Source: Candidatus Propionivibrio dominans (lineage in GTDB: Bacteria > Pseudomonadota > Gammaproteobacteria > Burkholderiales > Rhodocyclaceae). Taken from it: a stretch of DNA of 64,000 bases. The notes beneath the pieces were generated by a model that had not been told where the DNA came from, ran no database searches, and was given only the letters and a program-made list of their open reading frames with translations. Shown here piece after piece: positions 46,814 to 56,148 of this stretch. The stretch spans positions 62,001-126,000 of the forward strand of contig JADJNC010000011.1 in the NCBI GenBank assembly GCA_016709335.1, given 5' to 3'. Position numbers and translations under genes: made by a program. Position 1 is the first letter of the stretch, and each line of letters starts with the position of its first letter.

Positions 46814-48178
46814 TTATTCCGTTGTTGCCGGCACAGGTTTGCGCCGACGCCTGCGCTTTTTCTTTTCATCCGGTTTGGGCGGCAGCAACATGGCGGCACG
46901 GGCATCGCCATCACCATTCATGAAGTGGGTCCACCACTGTCCCAGTTCGCCATCGACTTCGCCTGATTCGGCGCGCAGCAGCAGGAAGTCGTAAGCGGCC
47001 TTGAAGCGCGGCTGTTCGAGAACGCCGTAGGGGCGCTTGCCCGAGCGCTGCTCGAAACGCGGTTGCAGCGCCCAGATGTCCTTGATGTCGCCGGCGATGC
47101 GGCGCGTGATGGCGAGTTTCTCAGCCTGTACGTCGAGCACTTCGTCCATGGCCAGGAAAAGAGCCGGAATACGGGCCGGAACGCGCGCCGGGGTCTCGCC
47201 TTCGCTACCACTGCTCATCAGGGCTTCCCACTTGGCCAGGACTTCGTGCCAGAGCAGGGTGGCAAAGAGGAATCCGGGCGAGATCGGCTTGCCCTCGCGC
47301 ACGCGGCGGTCGGTGCTCTCCAGCGCCAGCATCACGAAGCGCTCGCCGAGCGGCTGTTCGAGAATCACGTCGAGCAACGGCAGCAGGCCGTGGTGCAGTC
47401 CTTCGGCGCGCAACTGCTGCACGCATTGCACGGCATGACCGGAGGTCAGCAGCTTGAGCATTTCGTCAAACAGGCGCGATGGCGGAACGTTTTCGATGAG
47501 CTCGGACATCTCGCGAATCGGCCGGCTGGCCTCCGGGTCGATGGACAGACCGAGCTTGGCGGCCAGGCGGACGGCGCGCAGCATGCGGACCGGGTCTTCA
47601 CGGTAGCGGGTTTTCGGGTCACCGATCATGCGCAGGGTTTTCTGTTTCAGATCAGCCACGCCGTGGTGATAGTCGATGATCGTTTCCGAGACCGGGTCGA
47701 AGTACAGGGCATTGACCGTAAAATCGCGTCTTGCCGCATCTTCCTTCTCGCTACCGAAAACGTTGTCGCGCAGCACCCGGCCCTGATCGTCGGTGTGCGC
47801 CTTGTGGCCACCAGGCTGATCATGGTGACCACGGAAAGTGGTGACCTCAATGGTCTCGGCACCCATCATCACATGCACGATCTGGAAGCGGCGTCCGATG
47901 ATGCGCGAGCGCCGGAAGCAGTGGCGCACCTGTTCCGGCGTGGCGTTGGTAGCCACGTCGTAGTCCTTTGGGGTGATACCGGCGAGCAGGTCGCGCACCG
48001 CACCGCCGACAACATACGCCTTGTAGCCATGTTCTTGCAGTGTTTCGACGGTGCGCCGACTGCCGTTGCTGATGTCGTCGCGGCGGATGCCGTGCCTGCC
48101 AACGCCGATGACGGCTGGCTCGCCGGGCGCACCTGGCGTCTTGCGTCCGAAGACACGGGTTATCAATTTGCGAATCAT
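46814..48178 (-). CDS. pcnB: Poly(A) polymerase I
   Basis: 454 residues from ATG 48178 (MIRKLITRVFG); ATG 48205 is an alternative. Class II nucleotidyltransferase that adds poly(A) tails to RNA. AYVVGGAVRDLLAGITPKDYDVA gives the GG and the DxD-like acids; RRDFTVNALYFDP and RYREDPVRMLRAVRLAAKLG are the PcnB core. The C-terminus is very basic (KKKRRRRRKPV), typical for PcnB rather than the CCA enzyme. Confidence 0.95.
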   Translation of the reverse strand: MIRKLITRVFGRKTPGAPGEPAVIGVGRHGIRRDDISNGSRRTVETLQEHGYKAYVVGGAVRDLLAGITPKDYDVATNATPEQVRHCFRRSRIIGRRFQIVHVMMGAETIEVTTFRGHHDQPGGHKAHTDDQGRVLRDNVFGSEKEDAARRDFTVNALYFDPVSETIIDYHHGVADLKQKTLRMIGDPKTRYREDPVRMLRAVRLAAKLGLSIDPEASRPIREMSELIENVPPSRLFDEMLKLLTSGHAVQCVQQLRAEGLHHGLLPLLDVILEQPLGERFVMLALESTDRRVREGKPISPGFLFATLLWHEVLAKWEALMSSGSEGETPARVPARIPALFLAMDEVLDVQAEKLAITRRIAGDIKDIWALQPRFEQRSGKRPYGVLEQPRFKAAYDFLLLRAESGEVDGELGQWWTHFMNGDGDARAAMLLPPKPDEKKKRRRRRKPVPATTE

Positions 48179-48423
48179 CACTCGTTTCTTGTCATGTTGC
48201 GGCACAGCAAAAAAGCGTAATGATAGCCGAATTTCTGGCGGAAATCAGTAGCTTACTTAGCTTGGATGAGTTGTTAGTCAACTTGCAAAGATAAGCCGCC
48301 AAGTCACCAGGGGGAATAAAGGAAGAACCGGGAGCCCCAGGGTGCACTACTCGCAGTCAGGCTTTTCCTGGTGAAACAGTTCCCTTTTTGGCTTGGTGGC
48401 GAGATTTTTCTCCTGGCATTTTT

Positions 48424-49093
48424 TTACCTGGGATGCCATTCCAGGATCGGCCAACCGACGGCTTTTGCATGAGCGCGCAGGGTACTGTCCGGATCGACGG
48501 CCACCGGGTCGCTGACCAGAGACAGCAACGGCAGATCGTTGAGCGAGTCGCTGTAGAACCAGCTTTGCTCGAAACAGCTCCACCACAAGCCCATTGATTC
48601 GAGCCAGTCCTCGACACGGGTGACCTTGCCCTCGCGGTAGGCCGGGGTGCCGCGCGGCTTGCCGGTGAACTGGCCGTTGACCTGCGCCGGAATGGTGGCA
48701 ATAAGGTGGGGAATATTCAGTTCGCGGCAGATCGGTCCGGTGACGAAGCTGTTGGTGGCGGTCACCAGGGCGCATAGATCGCCCTGGTCCCGATGGCGTT
48801 TTGACGAGGTCGCGCGCCTTCTGGCCAAGCATTGGCCGCACGCGCGTAGCCATGAATTCAGCGTGCCAGGTGTCCAGATCGGCGCGTGAATTTTGCGCCA
48901 GAGAAGCCAGTTGAAAATCGAGAAACTCGTAGATGTCCAGCGTGCCGGCCTTGTACTGTGAGAAGAATTCGCTGTTGCGTTGCTCGAAGGTATCACGGTC
49001 GAGAACACCCTTGCTGATCAGGTGCTGCGTCCATTCGTAATCGCTGTCGCCCGAAAGCAGGGTATTGTCGAGGTCAAACAGGGCAAGTTGCAT
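48424..49093 (-). pseudogene. HAD-IB phosphatase (SerB/CicA-like), single frameshift
   Basis: Starts MQLALFDLDNTLLSGDSDYE at 49093 with the HAD motif DLDNT. Near 48798-48801 an A4 run on the minus strand (T4 on the plus strand) has one base too many. The original frame continues as nonsense, while the neighbouring frame gives KRHRDQGDLCALVTATNSF, SDSLNDLPLL and VDPDSTLRAHA, ending at 48424. All HAD motifs are present across the two frames. A homopolymer assembly error is as likely as real decay. Confidence 0.8.
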
Positions 49094-49114
49094 GGTTGTC
49101 TTTCGGGAACGCCA

Positions 49115-49768
49115 TCAATTCGGAGGGTTTTGCAACACTTCTCGTAGCACCGGCAGGGTGATGGCTCGCTTGTGCTCCAGCGAGTAGCGGTCGAGCGCGG
49201 CCAGAAAACCGCAAAGGCTGCGCATGTCGCGCGGTGCGCGCGCCAACAGATACTCGAGTGCCTCCGGCGGCAGATGCAATCCGCGTGCCCTGGCCTGTGT
49301 CGTCAGCGCATCGATTTTTTCATCATCGCTCAGGGTTTGCAGACGGTAGATCAGTCCCGAACCGAGTCGCGTGCGCAGATCCTCGCGCAATGAGAGTTGT
49401 AGCGGCGGCTGGCGGGCGGATGTCAGCAGGCGCCCGCCCGAGCCGCGCAGGCAATTGAACAGCTTGAACAGGGCGATCTGCCCGATTTCGCTGAGGTCTT
49501 CGACGTTATCCACGGCATGCAAGCACACGGCATCGTGAATTTTCGCCAGATCAGGGTCGGCAGAAGCATCACTGTATTGGCCAGCGCTGGCGCGCAACAG
49601 GTGAGTCTTGCCCGCGCCCGACTCGCCCCACAGAAAAAAGAAGGGCTCGCGGTTGTCCGGTGCCAGCCAGGCAACAACAGCACTCAGCGTTTCAGCATTG
49701 CCACCGGCAACAAAGTTATCGAGGCTGGGTGGGGCTTCAGGGAGTAGATCGAGGATCAGTTGGCGCAT
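49115..49768 (-). CDS. hda: DnaA regulatory inactivator Hda
   Basis: 217 residues from ATG 49768 (MRQLILDLLPEAPPSLDNFV). DnaA-related AAA+ protein that, with the sliding clamp, promotes hydrolysis of ATP on DnaA. The N-terminal QLILDL is a clamp-binding motif; P-loop-like WGESGAGKTHLL, a Walker B-like VDNVEDL and the sensor LTSARQPP follow. Size and divergent position next to purM fit. Longer in-frame starts run into repeat DNA and are rejected. Confidence 0.93.
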   Translation of the reverse strand: MRQLILDLLPEAPPSLDNFVAGGNAETLSAVVAWLAPDNREPFFFLWGESGAGKTHLLRASAGQYSDASADPDLAKIHDAVCLHAVDNVEDLSEIGQIALFKLFNCLRGSGGRLLTSARQPPLQLSLREDLRTRLGSGLIYRLQTLSDDEKIDALTTQARARGLHLPPEALEYLLARAPRDMRSLCGFLAALDRYSLEHKRAITLPVLREVLQNPPN

Positions 49769-49916
49769 TGGGAAGGTGCAGCAGGCAAGTGTGCGGGCAG
49801 CACGCGAGGGGGCTATTTCGGATAAAATCCCGACTTTTGCGGATAAAGTCGCACATTTTATCATTACCGTGCCTGCGCAAGCCTCGTTAGCGTGAAGTCG
49901 CGCCAGCGACTCTTGA

Positions 49917-49955
49917 ACCTCCCCTCGCCCTCTGGGAGAGGGGGCGGGGGGCGAG
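49917..49955. repeat. CCTCCCCTCGCCCTC...GAGGG REP copy
   Basis: Short C/G-rich hairpin CCCTCTGGGAGAGGG with flanks, related to the element at 9302-9377. It lies in the 338-base gap between divergent hda and purM; the remainder of that gap holds no gene. Confidence 0.65.
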
Positions 49956-50106
49956 ATTGTGAATTCGCGGAGCATGCTCCGTACCAATCGAGCGATTCCG
50001 GCTACCAAGCCGGAATGCGCCCTGCAAGGGAGGGAAACGGGCAGGCCAGTAACTTTCATATTGTGGGGTGGTGCTAAATCCATGCCCGTCAGGAACGACA
50101 TACAAG

Positions 50107-51165
50107 ATGACTCAGCAATCGAAGCAATCACTCTCCTATCGCGATGCCGGTGTTGATATCAGTGCCGGCGACGAACTGGTCGAACGCATCAAGCCGTTTG
50201 CCAGGAAGACCATACGCGAAGGCGTACTCAGTGGTCTGGGCGGCTTTGGTGCGCTGTTCGAGATACCCAGGCGCTATCGCGAGCCGGTACTGGTGTCCGG
50301 TACCGATGGCGTGGGCACCAAGCTCAAGCTGGCTTTCGAACTCAAACGCCACGACACGGTCGGTATCGACCTCGTCGCCATGAGCGTCAATGACGTTCTG
50401 GTGCAGGGCGCCGAACCGCTTTTTTTCCTCGACTACTTCGCCTGTGGCAGGCTCGATGTCGATACGGCAGCCAGCGTCATCCAGGGAATCGCCAAAGGCT
50501 GTGAATATTCCGGCTGCGCGCTGATCGGTGGCGAAACCGCCGAAATGCCCGGCATGTACCCGGAAGGCGAGTACGATCTGGCGGGTTTTGCCGTTGGCGT
50601 CGTCGAAAAGTCGGCCATCATCACCGGCCAGAACATCATGCCGGGCGACGTGGTGCTTGGCTTGCCGTCTTCCGGTGCCCATTCCAACGGCTATTCGCTG
50701 GTGCGCAAGATCATCGCCCGCTCGAACCCCGATCTGGGCGCTGTGTTCGATGATGAGGGTACGCAAACCCGAACGCTGGCCGACGCCATCATGGCGCCGA
50801 CGCGTATCTACGTAAAACCGATGCTGGCGCTGTTGGCTGCACTGCCCGTCAAGGGTATGGCGCATATCACCGGTGGTGGCATAACGGAAAACGTACCGCG
50901 TGTATTACCGGAGGCGGTCAAGGCCGTCATCGAGCAGTCGAGCTGGCTGCGCCCCAGACTTTTTCAGTGGTTGCAGAGCGAGGGCAATGTCGTCGAAAGC
51001 GAAATGCACCGCGTTTTCAATTGCGGAATAGGCATGGTCGTCATTGTAGCCAGCGAGCATGCTCAACAGGCGCTGCATCTGTTGCATGCGGCCGGCGAGA
51101 AAGCGTTAGAAATTGGCCGCATCGAAGCGCGTGCAGACGGCGAAGCTCAGACGATCGTTGTTTAA
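50107..51165 (+). CDS. purM: Phosphoribosylformylglycinamidine cyclo-ligase
   Basis: 352 residues from ATG 50107 ([18 protein letters not shown]). Closes the imidazole ring to AIR in purine synthesis. [37 protein letters not shown] and [11 protein letters not shown] are the PurM motifs. Divergent from hda, a common betaproteobacterial arrangement. An upstream in-frame GTG at 50068 lacks support. Confidence 0.97.
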   Translation: MTQQSKQSLSYRDAGVDISAGDELVERIKPFARKTIREGVLSGLGGFGALFEIPRRYREPVLVSGTDGVGTKLKLAFELKRHDTVGIDLVAMSVNDVLVQGAEPLFFLDYFACGRLDVDTAASVIQGIAKGCEYSGCALIGGETAEMPGMYPEGEYDLAGFAVGVVEKSAIITGQNIMPGDVVLGLPSSGAHSNGYSLVRKIIARSNPDLGAVFDDEGTQTRTLADAIMAPTRIYVKPMLALLAALPVKGMAHITGGGITENVPRVLPEAVKAVIEQSSWLRPRLFQWLQSEGNVVESEMHRVFNCGIGMVVIVASEHAQQALHLLHAAGEKALEIGRIEARADGEAQTIVV

Positions 51166-51195
51166 AGCGGGGTGCCGCTGTATTGCGTAGAGGAA

Positions 51196-51549
51196 TCAGA
51201 TCTTGCAGTCGATTGCCGAGTCCCGGACGGATTTGCGGCGGCTACGTGACACGCGGGTGTCGAGTAAAACGGGTAGCTTTTCTTTCCTGCGCTGTTCTTG
51301 ACGGCGTTCCCGCTGCCTTTTTGGAACCACGTTGATCGCCGCTGCGAGCAGGTTTCCCTTGGCCGTTCTGCCCCTGCTTGACGCGCTCAATGGTTTCTCG
51401 AGGGCGTGTTTCTGCTTCGATAATGAGTTCGACAGTGTCGCACGCAGCCTGGCCGAACTATCGACCGGTTGGGCTCCTTTGTCCTCGGACAAGGTTTTGT
51501 TGTCGCTCTCGTAGAGGTTTGGCAATAACACTTCAGGTGGAATTCGCAT
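51196..51549 (-). CDS. Small basic hypothetical protein
   Basis: 117 residues ending in a very basic segment (KRQRERRQEQRRKEK) and LPVLLDTRVSRSRRKSVRDS. That final pattern, a VLLDTR string followed by Arg-rich repeats, is one I associate with small betaproteobacterial hypothetical proteins, so I think it is real. GAAAG precedes the ATG. No function is assigned. It is convergent with purM (31 bases between ends). Confidence 0.5.
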   Translation of the reverse strand: MRIPPEVLLPNLYESDNKTLSEDKGAQPVDSSARLRATLSNSLSKQKHALEKPLSASSRGRTAKGNLLAAAINVVPKRQRERRQEQRRKEKLPVLLDTRVSRSRRKSVRDSAIDCKI

Positions 51550-51841
51550 CGCTTTCTACTGTCTTTCTCAAGGTAACGCTGTTTTATCGGCATTATTTCC
51601 CGAAGCTTGAATTGGAGCGGTTCTGCTTGCGACCACACGGATCAAGAAGAAATCCCTGCATGACCTTGGTTACCCCAGTCTTCGTTGCTTTCTTTCGCTG
51701 CGTAATCATCGTGCCGGCGATGGTTTCCCCCGCCAGGGCTGTCAAATTCCATTCCGCTCCGGTAAACTGGAGCATTACTGACCAATTGGTCATTGGTTTT
51801 TTACATCTTTATACCCGTTCCGACGGGAGATTCGGATTGTC
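51550..51841. other. Regulatory gap before the efflux operon
   Basis: About 290 bases with no convincing gene. Contains the palindrome at 51779-51792 and an AT-rich stretch (GGTTTTTTACATCTTTATACCC) where the RND operon promoter may lie; TTTACA at 51799-51804 is close to a -35 but has no clear partner. Confidence 0.45.
51779..51792. promoter_or_regulatory. Candidate TetR-family operator
   Basis: TGACCAATTGGTCA, a perfect 14-bp palindrome 50 bases before the RND adaptor start. Palindromes TGACC...GGTCA of this size are typical TetR/AcrR operators in front of efflux operons. No TetR gene is nearby, so the regulator would be encoded elsewhere. Confidence 0.55.
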
Positions 51842-53068
51842 ATGCCGAGTAGCAAGCGTCGTTCCTGGGTTTTGTTGGTCGCCATCCTCGGTTTGCTGGG
51901 GTTGGCGTATGGGGCTTATTCCGCATTTCGCGGGTCATCCGGCCCAAATCAGACGGCAAATACGGGTGGTGCGCCGGGTGGCAAGACCGCTGCCGGGGCG
52001 CCCGGCGGACCGCCGGGCGGGTTCGCCTTGCCGGTCGAGACCGTCAGGGTGGTGGCTGCCGATCTGGCGCTGGATGCGACGGCCGTTGGCTCCCTGCGCT
52101 CGAACGAATCCGTCGTGTTGCGCCCCGAGACCGCCGGGCGTATTTCGTCGATCAACTTCAAGGATGGTTCGGCGGTGGCCAGGGGCGCCTTGCTGGTCGG
52201 GCTGGATTCGGCAACACAGTTGGCCGAGTATGATCAGGCCAGGGCCAATCTCGGTCTGGCGCAGGTCAACCTGAAGCGCACGCGCGAGCTTTTCGAAAAG
52301 AAATTTGTCAGCCAGCAGGCGCTCGACAACACCGAGGCAGGTCTCAAGGTACAGGAGGCGGCGCTGGCGCTGGCTCAGGCCAGGCTCGACAAGATGCGCA
52401 TCAAGGCGCCATTCTCCGGCGTCGTCGGAATCCGCAACGTGAGTGTGGGCGACTACGTGAAGGAAGGTCAGGAACTGATCAATCTCGAAGATATCAGCAC
52501 GCTGAAGATCGATTTCCGCCTGCCCGAGTCCTACCTCGGCCAGCTCAAGCCGGGACAGATGATTGAAGTGTCGAGCGATGCCCTGCCCGGACAGAAATTC
52601 GAGGCCGTGCTTGATGCCGTCAATCCGCTGGTCGATACCGGTGGCCGCGCCATTGCATCGCGTGCGCATCTCTCGAATGCCGATGGCCGGTTGCGACCGG
52701 GAATGTTCGTGCGCGTGCGCCTGATCTTCGAGCAGCGCAGCAAGGTGCTGCTGGTTCCCGAGCAGGCCATCGTTCCTGATACGAAAACCCCTTTCGTTTT
52801 TGTTGTGCAGGAGGGCAAGGCGATGCGGGTGCCGGTGAAGACCGGGACAAGACGTAACGCACAGGTCGAAATCGTCGAGGGATTGAAGGCGGGTGACGAA
52901 GTGGTGACCGCCGGGCAGATGAAGTTGCGAGACGGCGCGCCGGTCAAGGCTGTCGGCGGACAGGCCACACCGGTTACCCCCATGGCTGCTGCTCCACCAG
53001 CCGACAAACCGGCAATAGCAGAAGCTAAAGCTGCAGGAATCAACGAAGCCGCTGGAAGCGCCAAATGA
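51842..53068 (+). CDS. RND efflux periplasmic adaptor
   Basis: 408 residues. Membrane anchor at about 9-27, a Gly/Pro-rich low-complexity stretch (about 35-60), then the lipoyl (LRPETAGRISSINFKDGSAV), hairpin, beta-barrel and membrane-proximal domains of MFP proteins. It overlaps the RND pump by four bases. Partner outer-membrane channel is not encoded here. The type resembles MexA/AcrA-like adaptors without a lipoprotein Cys. Confidence 0.92.
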   Translation: MPSSKRRSWVLLVAILGLLGLAYGAYSAFRGSSGPNQTANTGGAPGGKTAAGAPGGPPGGFALPVETVRVVAADLALDATAVGSLRSNESVVLRPETAGRISSINFKDGSAVARGALLVGLDSATQLAEYDQARANLGLAQVNLKRTRELFEKKFVSQQALDNTEAGLKVQEAALALAQARLDKMRIKAPFSGVVGIRNVSVGDYVKEGQELINLEDISTLKIDFRLPESYLGQLKPGQMIEVSSDALPGQKFEAVLDAVNPLVDTGGRAIASRAHLSNADGRLRPGMFVRVRLIFEQRSKVLLVPEQAIVPDTKTPFVFVVQEGKAMRVPVKTGTRRNAQVEIVEGLKAGDEVVTAGQMKLRDGAPVKAVGGQATPVTPMAAAPPADKPAIAEAKAAGINEAAGSAK

Positions 53069-56000
53069 AAATCTCCGAGCTGTGCATCCGTCGCCCCGTC
53101 TTCGCGACGGTGCTCTCGCTGTCGGTGATGCTGATCGGGCTGGTCTCCTACACGCGGCTGCCGGTGCGCGAGTACCCCAAGATCGACGAGCCGGTGGTGA
53201 CGGTCGATACTACCTACCGCGGCGCATCGGCTGAAATCATCGAGTCGCGCATTACCAAACCGCTTGAGGATTCGCTGGCCGGCATCGAGGGCGTCGACGT
53301 CATCACCTCGATCTCGCGCCAGGAAAACAGCCAGATTTCGGTGCGCTTCAAGCTCGAGCGCAATCCGGATTCTGCGGCGTCCGACGTTCGCGACCGCGTT
53401 TCGCGCGTGCGCAACCTGTTGCCGACCGACATCGACGAACCGGTCATCGCCAAGGTCGAGGCCGACGCCAACCCGATCATCTGGCTCGCCTTTTCATCCG
53501 ACAAGCATTCGGCGCTTGAAGTAACCGACGTCGCCAACCGCATCGTCAAACCGCGCATGCAGACCTTGCCGGGAGCGGCCGATGTGCGCGTTTTCGGAGA
53601 ACGCAAATTCGCCATGCGCATCTGGCTCGACCGCGACCGGCTCGCGGCCTTCAACCTGACGCCGCAGGATGTCGAGGATGCTCTGCGGCAACAGAACGTC
53701 GAGGTTCCGGCCGGCCGTATCGAAAGCCAGAGCCGGGAATTTTCGGTGGTCGCCAAAACCGATCTGGTCAAGGCGGAGCAGTTTGCCGACATCATCGTCA
53801 AACAGGCGAGCGACGCCAGGGGCAGCTACCCGGTACGCATCGGCGACCTCGGACGGGTTGAAATCGGCGCCGCATCCGAGCGCAGCACGGTGCGCTTCAA
53901 CGGCAAGCCGGCGGTGGCGCTCGGCGTCATCAAGCAGGCCACGGCCAATCCTCTCGATCTCTCGAAAGCCCTGCGCGCCGAGTTGCCCAAGGTGGCCAGC
54001 GAGTTACCCCAGGGCATGAGCGTCAACATTGCCTACGACTCGTCGGTGTTTATCGACCGCTCGATCGAATCCGTTTTCCAGACCATCGGCGAAGCCATTG
54101 TGCTGGTGTTGCTGATCATTTTTTTCTTCCTGCGCAATTTCCGGGCGACGCTGATTCCGCTGGTCACCATCCCGGTTTCGCTGATCGGTGCCTTCGCGCT
54201 GATGTACGTGCTCGGCTTCACCATCAACACGCTGACCCTGCTGGCGCTGGTGCTGGCCATCGGACTGGTGGTCGACGACGCCATCGTCGTTCTGGAAAAC
54301 ATCTACCGCCACATTGAGGACGGCATGCCGCGCCGGCAGGCGGCGTTCAAGGGCGCCCAGGAAATCGGCTTTGCCGTGGTGGCGATGACCATCACGCTGG
54401 CCGCCGTCTATGCGCCGGTGGCCTTCATGACCGGGCGCACCGGCAAGCTCTTCGTCGAGTTTGCCCTGACGCTGGCCGGCGCGGTGCTGGTCTCCGGCTT
54501 CGTCGCGCTGACCCTCTCGCCGATGATGTGCTCGCTGCTGCTGCGCCATGAGCCCAGGCACGGCAGGGCCTATGTTGTTGTCGAAAACTTCCTGACCTGG
54601 CTGACGCAAGGCTATCGTCGCGTTCTGACCAGGCTGCTGGCGCGGCGCTGGATCGTCATGCTGGCTTTTCTGCTGGTCGCCGCGTCGAGTGTAATCCTGC
54701 TCAAGACGCTCAAATCGGAGCTGGCACCGATCGAGGATCGCGGCATCATCCTCGGCGTCTTCGTCGGGCCGGAAGGCGCGACGATCGACTATTCGGACAA
54801 GTATGCCCGGCAGCTCGAAGGCATCTACAGCAACACCAGCGATGTCGAGCGATACTTCGTGGTCGCCGGCAACCCGACGGTCAGCCAGGGCATCTCCTTT
54901 GTCGGCCTGAGCGACTGGAAAGAGCGCAAGCGCAGTGCCGGTGAAGTGGTCAAGGAACTGTTTCCCAAATTCATGGGAATCCCCGGCGTGCTGGCGTTTC
55001 CCGTGCAGCCGCCATCGCTCGGCCAGAGCCCGCGCGAGCGACCGGTGAATTTTGTCGTGGTGACCTCGGCTTCCTATCCCGAACTGCTTGAAACGACCAA
55101 CAGGATTCTCGCCGAAGTAGCAAAAAATCCCGGGCTGACCAACGTCGATACCGACCTCAAGCTGAACAAGCCCGAACTCTCGGTGACGGTCAACCGCGAC
55201 AAGTCGTCCGATACCGGCGTGCAGATCGAGACCGTTGGCCGCACGCTTGAAACCATGCTCGGCGGGCGGCAGGTGACGCGCTTCAAGCAGAACGGCGAGC
55301 AGTACGACGTGATCGTTCAGGTGGCCGATGCGGATCGCACCACCCCGTCGGACATCCGCGACATCTTCGTGCGTGCCAGGGATGGCAGCATGATCCCGCT
55401 GGCCAACCTGATCAGCGTCGATGAAACGGTCAGCCCGCGCGAACTCAACCACTTCGGCCAGCGCCGCGCGGTGACCATCACCGCCAACCTTGCCCCCGAT
55501 TACACCATGGGCGAGGCACTGAGCTTCATGGAAAAGACCGCCAACAGCGTGCTGACGCCCGGCTACGCCATCGACTATGCCGGGCAGTCGCGCGAGTACA
55601 AGACTTCAAGCTCGTCGCTGGCGCTCACCTTCGTTCTGGCGCTGGCCTTCATCTATCTGGTACTCGCCGCTCAGTTCGAGAGCTTTCGCGACCCCTTCAT
55701 CATCATGCTGACGGTGCCGCTGTCGATGACCGGCGCGCTACTCGCCTTGCTGCTCACCGGTGGCACGCTCAATGTGTATAGTCAGATCGGGCTGGTCACG
55801 CTGATCGGCCTGATTACCAAGCACGGCATCCTGATCGTCGAGTTTTCCAACCAGTTGCAGGAGCAAGGACTCGACATCAAACAGGCGGTGATCGATGCCT
55901 CCGAGCTGCGCCTGCGCCCGATCCTGATGACCACCGGCGCCACGGTGCTTGGCGCCATTCCGCTGGCGCTGGCCACCGGTGCCGGTGCCGAGAGCCGTCA

Positions 56001-56121
56001 GCAGATCGGCTGGGTGATTGTCGGTGGCCTGCTGCTTGGCACTTTCTTCACGCTGTTTGTGGTGCCGACGGTGTATACCCTGCTGGCGCGGCGCAAGACG
56101 CTGGAAACAGAAGATTTGTGA
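53065..56121 (+). CDS. RND family efflux pump
   Basis: 1018 residues, complete AcrB-like layout: helix 1, large periplasmic loop, helices 2-7 with GLVVDDAIVVLENIYRH (the proton-relay Asp-Asp), second loop and helices 8-12 with LITKHGILIVEFSN. Exports drugs, solvents or fatty-acid-like compounds using the proton gradient. Forms an operon with the adaptor at 51842. Subclass HAE-1 is likely, based on the paired Asp and length. Confidence 0.95.
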   Translation: MKISELCIRRPVFATVLSLSVMLIGLVSYTRLPVREYPKIDEPVVTVDTTYRGASAEIIESRITKPLEDSLAGIEGVDVITSISRQENSQISVRFKLERNPDSAASDVRDRVSRVRNLLPTDIDEPVIAKVEADANPIIWLAFSSDKHSALEVTDVANRIVKPRMQTLPGAADVRVFGERKFAMRIWLDRDRLAAFNLTPQDVEDALRQQNVEVPAGRIESQSREFSVVAKTDLVKAEQFADIIVKQASDARGSYPVRIGDLGRVEIGAASERSTVRFNGKPAVALGVIKQATANPLDLSKALRAELPKVASELPQGMSVNIAYDSSVFIDRSIESVFQTIGEAIVLVLLIIFFFLRNFRATLIPLVTIPVSLIGAFALMYVLGFTINTLTLLALVLAIGLVVDDAIVVLENIYRHIEDGMPRRQAAFKGAQEIGFAVVAMTITLAAVYAPVAFMTGRTGKLFVEFALTLAGAVLVSGFVALTLSPMMCSLLLRHEPRHGRAYVVVENFLTWLTQGYRRVLTRLLARRWIVMLAFLLVAASSVILLKTLKSELAPIEDRGIILGVFVGPEGATIDYSDKYARQLEGIYSNTSDVERYFVVAGNPTVSQGISFVGLSDWKERKRSAGEVVKELFPKFMGIPGVLAFPVQPPSLGQSPRERPVNFVVVTSASYPELLETTNRILAEVAKNPGLTNVDTDLKLNKPELSVTVNRDKSSDTGVQIETVGRTLETMLGGRQVTRFKQNGEQYDVIVQVADADRTTPSDIRDIFVRARDGSMIPLANLISVDETVSPRELNHFGQRRAVTITANLAPDYTMGEALSFMEKTANSVLTPGYAIDYAGQSREYKTSSSSLALTFVLALAFIYLVLAAQFESFRDPFIIMLTVPLSMTGALLALLLTGGTLNVYSQIGLVTLIGLITKHGILIVEFSNQLQEQGLDIKQAVIDASELRLRPILMTTGATVLGAIPLALATGAGAESRQQIGWVIVGGLLLGTFFTLFVVPTVYTLLARRKTLETEDL

Positions 56122-56148
56122 TTCAGCGCATGACTGGAGCAAGAAACG

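Noticed and set aside
47063..48220. 385-codon open frame antisense to pcnB
   Set aside because: No recognisable domain, and pcnB on the other strand is complete.
54004..55452. 482-codon open frame antisense to the RND pump
   Set aside because: Same kind of shadow; the pump on the plus strand is intact and unmistakable.
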